Positions 8,234 through 18,580 are shown, counted from the first letter of the stretch. The stretch: 64,000 nt of DNA from Candidatus Methanomethylophilaceae archaeon (GCA_944322255.1 CALUOK010000002.1:62001-126000), one strand, 5' to 3'. The notes: a model not told the origin generated them from the sequence alone. Made by a program: numbers and translations.

Positions 8234-8428
8234 TCAGCGGACCTTGAGGGCGTATCTGCCGTTGGCTGAGATGCCCATCTTCTTGGCGATCTCGGACTTC
8301 TCGAAGTCGATGACCGCCAGGTAGCCCTGCCACTCTTTCGAGGTCTGTCCGCCGCAGCGGGGGCAGGTGTCGTCCTCCGTGATGAAGCTGCACTGCTTGC
8401 AGGCTTTGAGAACGGGTCCGACCATCAC
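8234..8428 (-). CDS. spt4: Transcription elongation factor Spt4 (RpoE'')
   Basis: A 64-residue zinc-ribbon protein. CKQCSFITEDDTCPRCGG contains the two CxxC knuckles, and the following beta segment YLAVIDFEKSEIAKKMGI is typical of Spt4. It forms a heterodimer with Spt5/NusG on RNA polymerase and raises processivity. Its start overlaps the rpo7 stop (ATG 8428, stop at 8425), as expected for this conserved pair. Confidence 0.93.
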   Translation of the reverse strand: MMVGPVLKACKQCSFITEDDTCPRCGGQTSKEWQGYLAVIDFEKSEIAKKMGISANGRYALKVR

Positions 8429-9003
8429 TCATCGCCTCCCTGCTGCCTCTCGGACTTCTTGTTGTGGTCCTCCTCGAGCCACTGGAGCTTGCCGAGACCG
8501 GGCTGGCGCATGGTCAGACCGATCTTGCTCTCCTGGGGGTTCTTCTCGTTGAGGTCTATGCTCACGACCCTGGCCTTGACGATGTCGCCGACGGCGAGGT
8601 ACCTTCCGGTGTCCTTACCGACGAGCCTCTGGTTGGTCTCGTCGATGTCGACGCGGTCGTCCATGACCTGGCTGATGTGCAGGAGGCCGTCGAGCGGACC
8701 GAACCTGACGAACGCACCGAACTTGAGGATCTCGACAACCTTGCCGATGATGATCTCGTTATCCCTGGGCTTGAATACCACCTGATCGAACTTGACGGTC
8801 TGGTAGACCGCTCCGTCTCCGTGGACGATACGTCCGGGACCGACGGTCCTGACGTTCTTGATCAGCACGGTGAAGTTCTTGTCCTCTCCAAGGCGGCCCT
8901 CGTAGGTCTCCCAGGTGAGGCTGTCGATGACGCTGTCTATGTCATCCTTCAGGTCCTTCGGCGGAATGCGTACGACCTTCTCGACCTCGGTTAGCATATA
9001 CAT
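8425..9003 (-). CDS. rpo7: DNA-directed RNA polymerase subunit Rpo7 (RpoE')
   Basis: A 192-residue stalk subunit (Rpb7 homologue) that binds Rpo4 and emerging RNA. The N-terminal tip domain (1-80; MYMLTEVEKVVRIPP) is followed by an S1/OB fold (about 82-165) containing KFGAFVRFGPLDGLLHISQ and GDIVKARVVSID. The C-terminal ~25 residues are a charged tail. It is the first gene of the operon rpo7-spt4-kinase-rps24e-rps27ae; a TATA-like GTTTAAATAC on the minus strand lies about 40-50 bases upstream. Confidence 0.95.
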   Translation of the reverse strand: MYMLTEVEKVVRIPPKDLKDDIDSVIDSLTWETYEGRLGEDKNFTVLIKNVRTVGPGRIVHGDGAVYQTVKFDQVVFKPRDNEIIIGKVVEILKFGAFVRFGPLDGLLHISQVMDDRVDIDETNQRLVGKDTGRYLAVGDIVKARVVSIDLNEKNPQESKIGLTMRQPGLGKLQWLEEDHNKKSERQQGGDE

Positions 9004-9042
9004 GGTGGGTCCTCTCGAATGTGACCGTCTATAGCCATCTTG

Positions 9043-9085
9043 TATTTAAACGTGACTTGGTGCGGTTATTATAATATTATAAGGG
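9043..9085 (-). promoter_or_regulatory. Promoter region of the rpo7 operon
   Basis: Minus-strand GTTTAAATAC (9,043-9,052) is a good TATA element for rpo7. Farther upstream (9,065-9,081) a very AT-rich patch TTATTATAATATTATAAGG could provide a second promoter. The rest of the 286-base gap before hppA shows no small gene. Confidence 0.45.
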
Positions 9086-9229
9086 GACTGGACCCGCGAC
9101 GAACGTATCCCCCGCGACGGCGGCCGGCCGTTCCCGGGCCCTCCGTCCACGGGATCCGACAGTGCCAGACATCCGGAAACTGACCCCCAGGCACCGTCCC
9201 GGCCTTCCACATCCTCCGAAAATCGACGA

Positions 9230-9240
9230 TTCAATTTATT
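9230..9240 (+). promoter_or_regulatory. TATA-like element of hppA
   Basis: CAATTTATTTAG, about 50 bases before ATG 9290, is the best TATA match upstream of hppA and would give a leader of about 25 bases. Confidence 0.4.
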
Positions 9241-9289
9241 TAGAAGAACCGATACACGTCCCGCTTAAACGCTAAAGGAATCGATAGAA

Positions 9290-11452
<2,163 letters not shown>

Positions 11453-11468
11453 TCGCGATGTGAAAAAC

Positions 11469-11491
11469 GGGATGGGGTCCGCCCCCATCCC
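11469..11491 (+). terminator. Hairpin terminator of hppA
   Basis: A 9-bp perfect stem (GGGATGGGG / CCCCATCCC) with a 5-base loop starts 17 bases after the hppA stop and is followed by TTAATCTCGTTTTC. It lies between convergent genes, so it may serve both. Confidence 0.6.
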
Positions 11492-11537
11492 ACCTTAATC
11501 TCGTTTTCTCGTCTTTCTGTTCATCCGGGGCCTGTCT

Positions 11538-11861
11538 TCATTCGACTTCCCTGAGGAGGGACTCCCTGACCTCGGCGGGCATCTCCTCCACGCCGACGTA
11601 GTCCCTGAGGGCCTGGGCGTAGTCCCCGCCCTTCACCGCGCTGATGAAGGCCATGCCGCGGGCGACCACGGAGAGGTCGTCGTCGGGGAGGCCGAACACC
11701 ATGTCCGGCACCCAGCAGTCCTCGTCATAGATGTACAGCGTCCCGGGGTTGTCCTCGGAGAGGCGCGAGGCCCACATCTCCGCGTCGTTGGGGGATGCGA
11801 ACACGTTCTCTGTGATTTCACCCCTGCCGGTGCAGAAGGCGTACCTGAAGCATATCGCCAT
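11538..11861 (-). CDS. Uncharacterised 107-residue acidic protein
   Basis: Not recognised. It has an aromatic N-terminus (MAICFRYAFCTG) then a soluble, acidic mixed alpha/beta sequence (ASPNDAEMWASRLSEDNPG, YIYDEDCWVPDMVFG) and no membrane segment. The stop is TGA. It lies 40 bases downstream of the Cys-rich gene at 11,901 on the same strand and may share its promoter. Codon use matches the surrounding housekeeping genes, so it is probably a native lineage-specific gene. Confidence 0.6.
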   Translation of the reverse strand: MAICFRYAFCTGRGEITENVFASPNDAEMWASRLSEDNPGTLYIYDEDCWVPDMVFGLPDDDLSVVARGMAFISAVKGGDYAQALRDYVGVEEMPAEVRESLLREVE

Positions 11862-11900
11862 GACGTGCGAACGGACGGATGTCGAGATAACTGATTCGGT

Positions 11901-12365
11901 TCACACGAACGGGGACATCCACAGCCCGTTGCGGGCGGCGACCTCCTCGGCGTCCTCGTCGTACACGGTCTTCCCGCAGACGATGGTGGCCAGACGGTTC
12001 CTGCCGTTGCGGTCCAGGTACCCCGTGCCGAAGGTGACGACCGGGTTGAGGACCTCGGTCCCCGTGGCCTCCGAGGCGTTCCTGGCGCCCATGTCGCAGC
12101 ACAGGGCGACGACCAGGTCGTACTCCTCCTGGGCCTCGGAAGCCATCCTGTCGGCCTTGACCATGTAGCACGGGGCCGAGCTGGAGACGCATCCCACCAC
12201 CTCCACGCCGTCCTCGGCGAGTTTTGCGGCGAGCCTCTCGCCGGCGTCCCTGCCGCCGATGTTGCACATCCTGGCACACGTGTTGCAGGTCCAGACGAGG
12301 ACCCTCCTCCCGCGTACATCCCCCAGAAGCGCTTGGTAATCCCGGTCCCTGGCCATGACAGTCAT
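11901..12365 (-). CDS. Uncharacterised cysteine-rich protein
   Basis: A 154-residue soluble protein with a Cys cluster WTCNTCARMCNIGG near residue 25, then GVEVVGCVSSSAPCYM near 52 and VVALCCDMGARNASE near 85, leaving eight or more Cys in conserved-looking turns. This resembles the Cys-rich domain of MetV/methylene-tetrahydrofolate-reductase-associated proteins, but the match is from memory and weak. Two Met codons (12,365 and 12,356) can start it; a TATA element shared with tmk lies ~25 bases upstream. Metal or FeS binding is likely; function unknown. Confidence 0.6.
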   Translation of the reverse strand: MTVMARDRDYQALLGDVRGRRVLVWTCNTCARMCNIGGRDAGERLAAKLAEDGVEVVGCVSSSAPCYMVKADRMASEAQEEYDLVVALCCDMGARNASEATGTEVLNPVVTFGTGYLDRNGRNRLATIVCGKTVYDEDAEEVAARNGLWMSPFV

Positions 12366-12387
12366 GGTTCCGGGAAGGACGCAACAT

Positions 12388-12398
12388 TCTTAAAAAGG
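12388..12398. promoter_or_regulatory. Bidirectional TATA element between the Cys-rich gene and tmk
   Basis: TCTTAAAAAGG reads as a TATA box on the plus strand (about 20-28 bases before tmk ATG 12417) and, as CTTTTTAAGA, on the minus strand (about 25-30 bases before the 12,365/12,356 starts). Both genes would be nearly leaderless. Confidence 0.45.
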
Positions 12399-12416
12399 GT
12401 CCGAGTGGCACCTCCC

Positions 12417-12968
12417 ATGTTCATAGCCGTGGACGGCCTCGACGGCAGCGGGAAGAGCACCGTCGCGGCCGGGATAGCCGAGGCCCTGACGTCGGACGGG
12501 ATCAGCGTCACCGTCAGGGAGCACCCCGGCGACGGCAGGTGGGGCAGGCTTGCCAGGAGGTTCCTCCTGGGCAGGGGCGCCCCGGCCAAGATGCTCTCGG
12601 CCCTGTTCATGTTCATGGACTTATTCGTCACTGGGATGGCCGTCCGCAGGGGAGGCGACGTCGTCGCCGTCAGATGGACCCTGTCTGCGTTCTACCTCGA
12701 CGGATGGTCCGGCAGGACGGTCCACAGGCTGCTCGTCGCGTTCCTTCCGGAGCCGGACGCCACCATCCTCATGGACGTCGACCCGGCGACCGCTCTCGAA
12801 CGGGTGGGATCCAGGGGCGGCGAGGAGGAGATGTTCGAGAACCTCGAGTCGATGGAGGAGGTCAGGTCCAGGATGCTGGCCTCCGGCGAGCCCCTCATCA
12901 TTGTCGATGCGGGCGGCACCCCGGAGGAGGTCCTGGAGGGGGCTCTGGTCGCCCTCGGCCTGTCATGA
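12417..12968 (+). CDS. tmk: Thymidylate kinase family protein
   Basis: A 183-residue P-loop nucleoside-monophosphate kinase, expected to turn dTMP into dTDP. The N-terminal MFIAVDGLDGSGKSTVAAGI is the Tmk P-loop with the DGLDGSGK signature. VREHPGDGRWGR near residue 37 replaces the usual REPG dTMP-binding loop, and ILMDVDPATALERV near 117 is the typical LID-side strand. The divergent REHPGDG loop leaves open a related nucleoside kinase. ATG 12417 fits the TATA element; longer in-frame versions from 12,333 do not. Its 3' end overlaps the convergent flavoprotein gene by 6 bases. Confidence 0.8.
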   Translation: MFIAVDGLDGSGKSTVAAGIAEALTSDGISVTVREHPGDGRWGRLARRFLLGRGAPAKMLSALFMFMDLFVTGMAVRRGGDVVAVRWTLSAFYLDGWSGRTVHRLLVAFLPEPDATILMDVDPATALERVGSRGGEEEMFENLESMEEVRSRMLASGEPLIIVDAGGTPEEVLEGALVALGLS

Positions 12969-13523
12969 TCGGAACCTGGCACCTATGGCGCGGGCCTCGT
13001 CCAGGACCGTCTGGTCCACCGGCATGTCCTTCGGCATCATCCATGTGCAGTACGCGATCCTGCCGACGGGTTCGCAGAAGAAGTGCTGGACCATGACGTT
13101 ATCCAGGTTCTTGGACACCCTCTCGGCGCTGTCCGCGTCCGCGCTGGCTGTGACGACGACCGCCACCTTCTTGCCCTTCTCCATGATCGTCGTGGCGTTC
13201 ATGTCGAGGAAGCAGTACAGGCGGTCGAAGACGACCTTGAACAGCCCGTTCATCTCGTTGAACTGGATGGAGGTGTCCAGGATGATGCCCTCCGCGTCGC
13301 GGATCGCGTCGATGACCGGCGCGATGTCGTCCTTCAGGACGCATGTGCCGCCGTTGTGCTTGCAGGCCTCGCAGTTCTGGCACTGCCTGATCGAGCGCAG
13401 GTCGTTGAGGTCGAACCTCACGACGTCCTTCCCGGCGGACCTGGCGCCCTCCTCGATCTCGGCGGCGATCCTGTCGCCGAAACCGCCCTTCCTGGGGCTG
13501 GAGACTATTGAGACAACAGTCAT
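12963..13523 (-). CDS. NADPH-dependent FMN reductase / iron-sulfur flavoprotein family
   Basis: A 186-residue flavodoxin-fold protein. SIVSSPRKGGFGDRIAAEI at the N-terminus is the FMN phosphate loop (S-x-R-K-x-G). CQNCEACKHNGGTC near residue 47 is the compact Cys motif that binds a 4Fe-4S cluster in archaeal iron-sulfur flavoproteins. Its role is probably electron transfer or detoxification of O2/peroxide, as in Methanosarcina Isf, which is family-based inference. It is monocistronic and convergent with tmk. Confidence 0.8.
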   Translation of the reverse strand: MTVVSIVSSPRKGGFGDRIAAEIEEGARSAGKDVVRFDLNDLRSIRQCQNCEACKHNGGTCVLKDDIAPVIDAIRDAEGIILDTSIQFNEMNGLFKVVFDRLYCFLDMNATTIMEKGKKVAVVVTASADADSAERVSKNLDNVMVQHFFCEPVGRIAYCTWMMPKDMPVDQTVLDEARAIGARFRS

Positions 13524-13625
13524 GGTATCACTGTGATACTATATTGCGGGGCTGGGCTTAAAACATGCGGCCCACATTTCCCAACCCTGTGTAGGATGGG
13601 GTCGCGGTCCCGCGGCTGTCCCCCT

Positions 13626-13635
13626 AACTTATATG
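13626..13635 (+). promoter_or_regulatory. TATA element of the dhs gene
   Basis: AACTTATATG lies 25-35 bases before GTG 13661 / ATG 13670, the usual spacing for a short or absent leader. Confidence 0.5.
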
Positions 13636-13669
13636 AATGAGTGCCCACTAGCCCGCCTCAGTGACTAAC

Positions 13670-14617
13670 ATGACCGAGAAACTCGAACTCATACCCGTCG
13701 AGGACATCAAAGTGACCAAAGGGATGACCGTGGACCAGATGCTGAGGGCCATGGGCCGCGCGGGCGGATTCACCGCCCAGAAGCTGGCCGACGCCACCGA
13801 CATCGCCGAGGCCATGGTCAAGAAGGAGGGCTGCCTCAGGATCCTGTCCTTCCCCGCCTGCATCATGGCCACCGGAACCCGCGGAGTCATCGTCGACATG
13901 GTCAGGAACAACATGGTGGACCTGATCATCACCACCTGCGGAACCCTGGACCACGACCTGTCCAGGACCTTCGCCCAGTACTACAAGGGCGACTTCATGA
14001 TGGACGACGCCATGCTCAGGGACGAGTACGAGATCAGCAGGCTCGGGAACGTCCTGGTGCCCGACTCCTGCTACGGAGTCGTCCTGGAGGACAACCTCCT
14101 GCCCATGTTCGACGAGATCTTCGCCGAGACCCAGTCCCTCACCACCCACGAGATCATCGACCAGGTGGGAGCCAGACTGGACAACGAGGACTCCCTCCTG
14201 TACCAGTGCCACAAGCACAACGTGCCGATCGTGGTCCCCGGAATCACCGACGGGTCCTTCGGCTGCCAGCTCTGGATGTACTACCAGATGCACAGGAAGC
14301 TGAGGATCGACCTGTTCGGCGACGAACAGATGCTGTCCGAGATGACCAACGACGCCGAGTACACCGGCGCCATCATCATCGGAGGGGGCATCTCCAAGCA
14401 CCACGTCATCTGGTGGAACCAGTTCCGCGGCGGTCTCGACTACTGCATCTACCTCACCACCGCCGAGGAGTACGACGGATCCCTGTCCGGCGCCCGCATC
14501 AGGGAGGCCGTGTCCTGGGGCAAGGTGAAGGAGGACGCCAAGAAGATGACCGTCGAGGGCGACGCCACCATCAGCCTCCCCATCATCTACGCCGGACTGG
14601 CCGAGAGGCTGCTCTGA
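13670..14617 (+). CDS. dys: Deoxyhypusine synthase
   Basis: Transfers an aminobutyl group from spermidine to a Lys of aIF5A, the first step of hypusine formation. A 315-residue protein with the NAD-binding GGFTAQKLADA near residue 32, SFPACIMATGTRGVI near 63, ITTCGTLDHDLSRTF near 88, and the catalytic Lys in IIIGGGISKHHVIWWN near 240. GTG 13661 is in frame three codons upstream and sits where transcription should begin, so either start is possible. The stop directly abuts ATG 14618 of the next gene, so the two are co-transcribed. Confidence 0.93.
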   Translation: MTEKLELIPVEDIKVTKGMTVDQMLRAMGRAGGFTAQKLADATDIAEAMVKKEGCLRILSFPACIMATGTRGVIVDMVRNNMVDLIITTCGTLDHDLSRTFAQYYKGDFMMDDAMLRDEYEISRLGNVLVPDSCYGVVLEDNLLPMFDEIFAETQSLTTHEIIDQVGARLDNEDSLLYQCHKHNVPIVVPGITDGSFGCQLWMYYQMHRKLRIDLFGDEQMLSEMTNDAEYTGAIIIGGGISKHHVIWWNQFRGGLDYCIYLTTAEEYDGSLSGARIREAVSWGKVKEDAKKMTVEGDATISLPIIYAGLAERLL

Positions 14618-15607
14618 ATGCCGAAGATAGCCCTGCTCCCGGGTGACGGCTACGGCCCATCCATCATCGAGGCCGCCGAGAGGACGCTCTCGATGGTGGC
14701 GGACGACATCGAGATCGTCAGAGGGGACATCGGCTTCGCCGCCTACGAGCGCACGGGGGAGTTCCTCCCCTATGAGACCAAGGAGCTGGCCATGGAGTGC
14801 GGCGACGTCATCTGCGGACCGGTCAAGGACTGCAGGGACGAGTCCGGGAAGGCCTTCAACCCCCTGGAGGCGCTGAAAGCCGACCTGGACCTGTACGCCA
14901 TCATCAGGTGCTTCCGCACCCTGGCCGACGACCTCGGGGTCCCCGGCATGGACATCACCCTGTGGGCCAGCAACATGACGATCGGAAGCGACGTGGTGGA
15001 GAGCAGGGACATCGACGGCATAACCATCAGCAAGTACATCCGCTCGTCGTCCTACAGCAGGATGATGGCCCGCGCCCTGACCGATATGGAGCTCAGCGGG
15101 AAGAGGAGGGTGGTCTGCGTCACGCAGGACACCATCTTCCCCGACTCCAGCGCCATGTTCTCCGAGGCCTTCGACTCGCTGTTCGACCCCCAGGTGTTCC
15201 ACGTCGAGCACAGGGACGTCGGTTACTGGGCCTCCAAGCTCGTCAGGAACCCCCTGGAGTTCGACTACATCGTCTGCGCGGACCTGTACAGCAACGTCGC
15301 CGGCGGCATGCTGGCCGGCCTGTCGGGCGGCAACCGCCTCGCCCCCATAGCGTACGTGGGCGAGAACTGCAACCTCTTCGTCCCCGGACTATACAAGACG
15401 TTCGAGGACGTCCCCCGGGGCTACGCCAACCCCACCTCGGCGATAACCTGCGCCGCCATGGCCCTGTTCGACATGGGCCACAGCGAGCAGGCCCTGTCGA
15501 TCATCGAGGCCCTCAGGCAGACCTACGCCGCCGGGGAGAGGACCCCGGACGTGGGCGGGACGCTGTCCACGGCGGAGTTCACGGACAGGGTCGTGTCCCG
15601 TCTCTGA
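14618..15607 (+). CDS. Isocitrate/isopropylmalate dehydrogenase family protein
   Basis: A 329-residue beta-decarboxylating dehydrogenase. The N-terminal LLPGDGYGPSIIEAAER is the family start; the substrate-binding Arg block is altered (AIIRCFRT, WASNMTIGSDVVE), while DYIVCADLYSNVAGGMLAGLSGG carries the metal-binding Asp. The family reaction is NAD(P)-dependent oxidative decarboxylation of 2R,3S-hydroxyacids (isocitrate, isopropylmalate or homoisocitrate). The atypical substrate loop makes the exact substrate uncertain. Its translational link to deoxyhypusine synthase is an unusual pairing. Confidence 0.8.
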   Translation: MPKIALLPGDGYGPSIIEAAERTLSMVADDIEIVRGDIGFAAYERTGEFLPYETKELAMECGDVICGPVKDCRDESGKAFNPLEALKADLDLYAIIRCFRTLADDLGVPGMDITLWASNMTIGSDVVESRDIDGITISKYIRSSSYSRMMARALTDMELSGKRRVVCVTQDTIFPDSSAMFSEAFDSLFDPQVFHVEHRDVGYWASKLVRNPLEFDYIVCADLYSNVAGGMLAGLSGGNRLAPIAYVGENCNLFVPGLYKTFEDVPRGYANPTSAITCAAMALFDMGHSEQALSIIEALRQTYAAGERTPDVGGTLSTAEFTDRVVSRL

Positions 15608-15667
15608 GCCCCGCCCCTCACATCCTTTTTAACGCCTGGGATGCATCCAGTCTCAGGAAGTGTTCAT

Positions 15668-16714
15668 ATGAAGGACGCCGGTCACAGAGCGTGTGTCGAA
15701 GCCGCGCTCAAATTCGAGAAGACGGACAGAACGCCCGTCAACAACTTCGCAGTGGTCACATCCGCCCGCAGCGCCGGTTACAAGGTCGACGAGGCCAGGT
15801 GGAACCCCCAGCTTTCCGCGAAGGTCGCCATCGACTACGCGCTGAAGACGGAGTCCGACTTCGTCAAGCCCATCCTGGACTCCCAGACCCCTTTCAAGGA
15901 CATGGGCATGGAGGTCAGGTTCCCCGAGGACGACTACGGGATGATCCCCGGCCACATCGTGGAGACCGCCGAGGACGTGGACAAGCTCGCCGTCTTCGAC
16001 CCCTACGCGGCCGAGGAGTGCCCCACCTTCGACAAGATGGTCCAGGCCGTCGCCGCCACATCCGAGGCCATCCCCGAGGACCTGCACATCTGCGGGCTGT
16101 CCTGGGGACCGATCACCACCGCCGGGTACACCATGGGAACGGAGAACATGATGTTCGCCATGCTGTTCGACCCGGACATGGTCAAGAAGCTCATCGACAA
16201 GATCACGCCCCTCGTCTCCGGCATGGTGACCCGCCAGATCGACGCCGGCGCCACCGTCATGTGGATGGCCGACCCGACGTCCTCCGGCGACCTGATATCG
16301 CCCAACATGTTCGACGACTTCTCCGGCATCCACATCAAGAAGGTCATAGACGACGTCCACGGCATGAGCGACGTCCCCACCTTCGTGCACATCTGCGGCG
16401 ACACCCTGGGCATCATGAGCCACATCAAGCACACCGGAGCCGACTGCCTCAGCTTCGACCATGCCGTCGACCCCGAGAAGGCCAGGGCCGCCGCCGGCAG
16501 GGACATCGCCCTCATGGGCAACCTGGACCCGGTGCAGCTCCTGATGAGCGGGACCCCGGAGCAGGTTACCGCCGAGTCCTACAAGCTGATCGACGCCATC
16601 GGACAGGACGGCGGGTTCATCCTGGCGCCCGGATGCGAGACCCCCATCTCCAGCCCCGACGAGAACGTCATCGCCATGGGAAGGGCCGGAAGGGAGTACT
16701 GGACAAGGGCGTAA
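15668..16714 (+). CDS. mtbA: Methylcobalamin:coenzyme M methyltransferase (MtbA/MtaA family)
   Basis: Transfers the methyl group from a corrinoid protein to coenzyme M in methylamine- or methanol-fed methanogenesis. A 348-residue UroD-fold protein with zinc ligands visible as His and Cys in FVHICGDTLGIMSHI (near residue 240) and Cys in LAPGCETPISSP (near 320). ATG 15668 has an AGGAAG-type SD and a TATA-like TTTTTAAC about 35-40 bases upstream. Family members MtbA (methylamines) and MtaA (methanol) cannot be separated with certainty here; I favour MtbA. This reaction depends on the cobamides made by the cluster at the left end. Confidence 0.88.
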   Translation: MKDAGHRACVEAALKFEKTDRTPVNNFAVVTSARSAGYKVDEARWNPQLSAKVAIDYALKTESDFVKPILDSQTPFKDMGMEVRFPEDDYGMIPGHIVETAEDVDKLAVFDPYAAEECPTFDKMVQAVAATSEAIPEDLHICGLSWGPITTAGYTMGTENMMFAMLFDPDMVKKLIDKITPLVSGMVTRQIDAGATVMWMADPTSSGDLISPNMFDDFSGIHIKKVIDDVHGMSDVPTFVHICGDTLGIMSHIKHTGADCLSFDHAVDPEKARAAAGRDIALMGNLDPVQLLMSGTPEQVTAESYKLIDAIGQDGGFILAPGCETPISSPDENVIAMGRAGREYWTRA

Positions 16715-16716
16715 AG

Positions 16717-16726
16717 CTTATTAAGG
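16717..16726 (+). promoter_or_regulatory. TATA element of tRNA-Leu
   Basis: GCTTATTAAG lies 24-33 bases before the tRNA 5' end, immediately after the methyltransferase stop, giving the tRNA its own promoter. Confidence 0.55.
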
Positions 16727-16749
16727 GGACATCCATCCCCACCTTTACT

Positions 16750-16836
16750 GCAAGGGTAGTCAAGCATGGCCAACGACGCTAGCTTGAGGGGCTAGTCCTT
16801 AGTGGTCCGCGAGTTCAAATCTCGTCCCTTGCACCA
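16750..16836 (+). tRNA. tRNA-Leu (anticodon GAG)
   Basis: A type II tRNA with a long variable arm. The acceptor GCAAGGG pairs with CCCTTGC, anticodon stem CTAGC/GCTAG encloses TTGAGGG with anticodon GAG, and the T arm is GCGAGTTCAAATCTCGT. The 3' CCA is encoded (16,834-16,836). It marks the border between housekeeping DNA and the accessory region, a classic attachment position, but no second copy of its 3' end is visible within the window. Confidence 0.93.
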
Positions 16837-16880
16837 CTTCATTTTCTTCCGCAGATGGGAACACTGGGATACGGGCTTCA

Positions 16881-17126
16881 CCTAGGAGGCCCCTGCCCGC
16901 ATCGGCGGTCGTTGACGGCATCCGCAGGGTACGCTCTTCGGATTCCGGGCAGATCACGCTGATCGACATCCGCACATGTGACCTGACGTTGTCGCAGGTC
17001 ATGGAGGCCGTTCGCCTGTTCGCGTTCGCCCTCCCCGGCTACGAGATTTTCATGGACGGCGACGCATACGCGGTCGTCGCCCGTGCACGCGCGAACGCAG
17101 TTTCTACGAAGGGGGCTCTGAGCTGA
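16881..17126 (+). pseudogene. Open, coding-like frame without a start codon, just after tRNA-Leu
   Basis: Reading codons in register with 17,124 gives about 80 residues ending at TGA 17,124-17,126, including ITLIDIRTCDLTLSQVMEAV and FAFALPGYEIFMDGDAYAVV, which look like real protein (amphipathic helix then strand pair). The frame is open right into the tRNA but has no ATG, GTG or TTG start before the conserved-looking part. I read it as the 3' remnant of a gene cut when the element inserted, or as a gene with an unrecognised start. No family assigned. Confidence 0.4.
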
Positions 17127-17195
17127 TCGGACGCGCCCTCGCAGCGTTCGAAATCCTCGTATCAGCGTATGCTCTGTCCGGACTTTTTCCCGAAC

Positions 17196-17232
17196 TGAAT
17201 ATAAGGGCTTTCGGTTGCGGTGTTTATATACC
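17196..17232 (+). promoter_or_regulatory. Likely promoter region of the element's long operon
   Basis: Two TATA-like elements occur: AATATAAGGGCTTTCGG (from ~17,198), which resembles the surface-gene promoter module found later in the window, and TGTTTATATACC (17,221-17,232). The first gene starts at 17,354, so the leader would be about 100-130 bases. That leader holds an inverted repeat GTTCGAG...CTCGAAC (17,305-17,326), a possible operator. Confidence 0.45.
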
Positions 17233-17353
17233 CCGCACCCCGGAAAACCTACCATATTCCGGGTTGGTCCGGACGTCTGGCTGCACTCAATTCTGTGGGT
17301 CTGAGTTCGAGTTCGAGCACTCGAACCGGGCCGAACTGTGACAGGTGTTATCC

Positions 17354-18580
17354 ATGTCTCACCGCCGTCCCAAGGGCCTCCGCGAGAACCGCATCCTCGT
17401 CGCCATCTCCATCATCGGATTGGACGAGGGCGGACGTCGCAGGACGCAGAACGAGGTCGCCGCCGACCTCGGATACCCCAAGTCGACGGTGTCCGAATGC
17501 GTCCGTGACTTGTTGAACGGCGAATACATCAGGGAATCGGGCAAGGTCCGCAGGGACAAGCTCTACGCCAGAGGCCCCAAGTGGACCCTGCTCGAATCCC
17601 AGATTTCCGACGAGATCCGCGAGAAGATGCGCAATCTCCGCTCGGTCCGGATTGATAGCCCCCCTATCACCACGCCGGACCGTTCGGGTTCCTCGGACGG
17701 ACAGTCCCGCCCTGTTGAGGTCGGATGGGAGGTACACCTCCCCGGAGACCAGCTCAGGTTCGGTGTTGACCGTGAGGGGAGCATCGACCGCACGGGGGTG
17801 CGTGTCGTCGATGCCGAGACGGGTAGGGAGAGGACCGTGTGGTACACGATCTTCGGCACCAAGTCGTATGAGCTCAACGGGTCGCTGAACTGGTCCACAT
17901 CGTTCGTTCTCGATGGCTACCCCGGAGAGAACCGTTTCACGATGCGTTATCAGAAGACAGCGTCCGGCAAGTGGTTCTACGTCAGCCCTGAGTTCGAGAT
18001 CATCGTCGATACCGAGACCGCCTCTGATGCCGATAAGCTCCGCAGGGCCTTCGTCACGAAGTGCTCCCCGCTCCTGCACTGGCTTCAGAAGTACGCGGGA
18101 TGGATCTTCACGACGGACGAGATGGGGATGTACGATCTCCTGACGAAGATCGACGTCACCCGCGTCCACCGTGCGCTTCGCGGGGAGCTCAACGACGTCT
18201 TCACCGACGTCACGGACGGTGCGTTTGTCGGGAACGGCGAGGTGTGGGCCGACTGCTCCCCAGGATTCACCGAGATGGAGACCAACTCGATCGATTACGT
18301 CGAGGCCGTCATCGACATGGTGGACACCAAGCGCAAGGCGAACTCCGTCTGGGCGGACATGCCCAGGGTCAAGGAGGACATCGCACGCCTGTCTGCTGAG
18401 ATGGACGAGCTCCTGGACATCTCCAGGCGTCTCTACGAGATCAGCGTCAACATCGTCAGGACAGAGACCAACACGATGAAGGTCCTGTCTCGCAGCCAGA
18501 CCACTCTGGACAGCATCCTGTCGCCGGAGGATCCCTCTGATGACAGGAAGCCGAATTTCCCGATGGAGGGATACCAGTGA
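17354..18580 (+). CDS. Winged-helix protein with C-terminal coiled coil
   Basis: A 408-residue protein, first gene of the element. Residues ~5-70 form a MarR/IclR-like winged helix (QNEVAADLGYPKSTVSECV then DLLNGEYIRESGKVRRDKLY). A middle beta-rich domain (~105-230) has no clear match, and residues ~320-395 are a long heptad-rich helix (VKEDIARLSAEMDELLDISR). It could be a master regulator or a replication/partition protein of the element. ATG 17354 is chosen; GTG 17345 is also in frame. No enzyme motif is seen. Confidence 0.65.
   Translation: MSHRRPKGLRENRILVAISIIGLDEGGRRRTQNEVAADLGYPKSTVSECVRDLLNGEYIRESGKVRRDKLYARGPKWTLLESQISDEIREKMRNLRSVRIDSPPITTPDRSGSSDGQSRPVEVGWEVHLPGDQLRFGVDREGSIDRTGVRVVDAETGRERTVWYTIFGTKSYELNGSLNWSTSFVLDGYPGENRFTMRYQKTASGKWFYVSPEFEIIVDTETASDADKLRRAFVTKCSPLLHWLQKYAGWIFTTDEMGMYDLLTKIDVTRVHRALRGELNDVFTDVTDGAFVGNGEVWADCSPGFTEMETNSIDYVEAVIDMVDTKRKANSVWADMPRVKEDIARLSAEMDELLDISRRLYEISVNIVRTETNTMKVLSRSQTTLDSILSPEDPSDDRKPNFPMEGYQ

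Noticed and set aside
13658-15211. 517-residue minus-strand open frame opposite deoxyhypusine synthase and the dehydrogenase
   Set aside because: Shadow caused by high GC3 of two well-conserved plus-strand genes; no recognisable domain.
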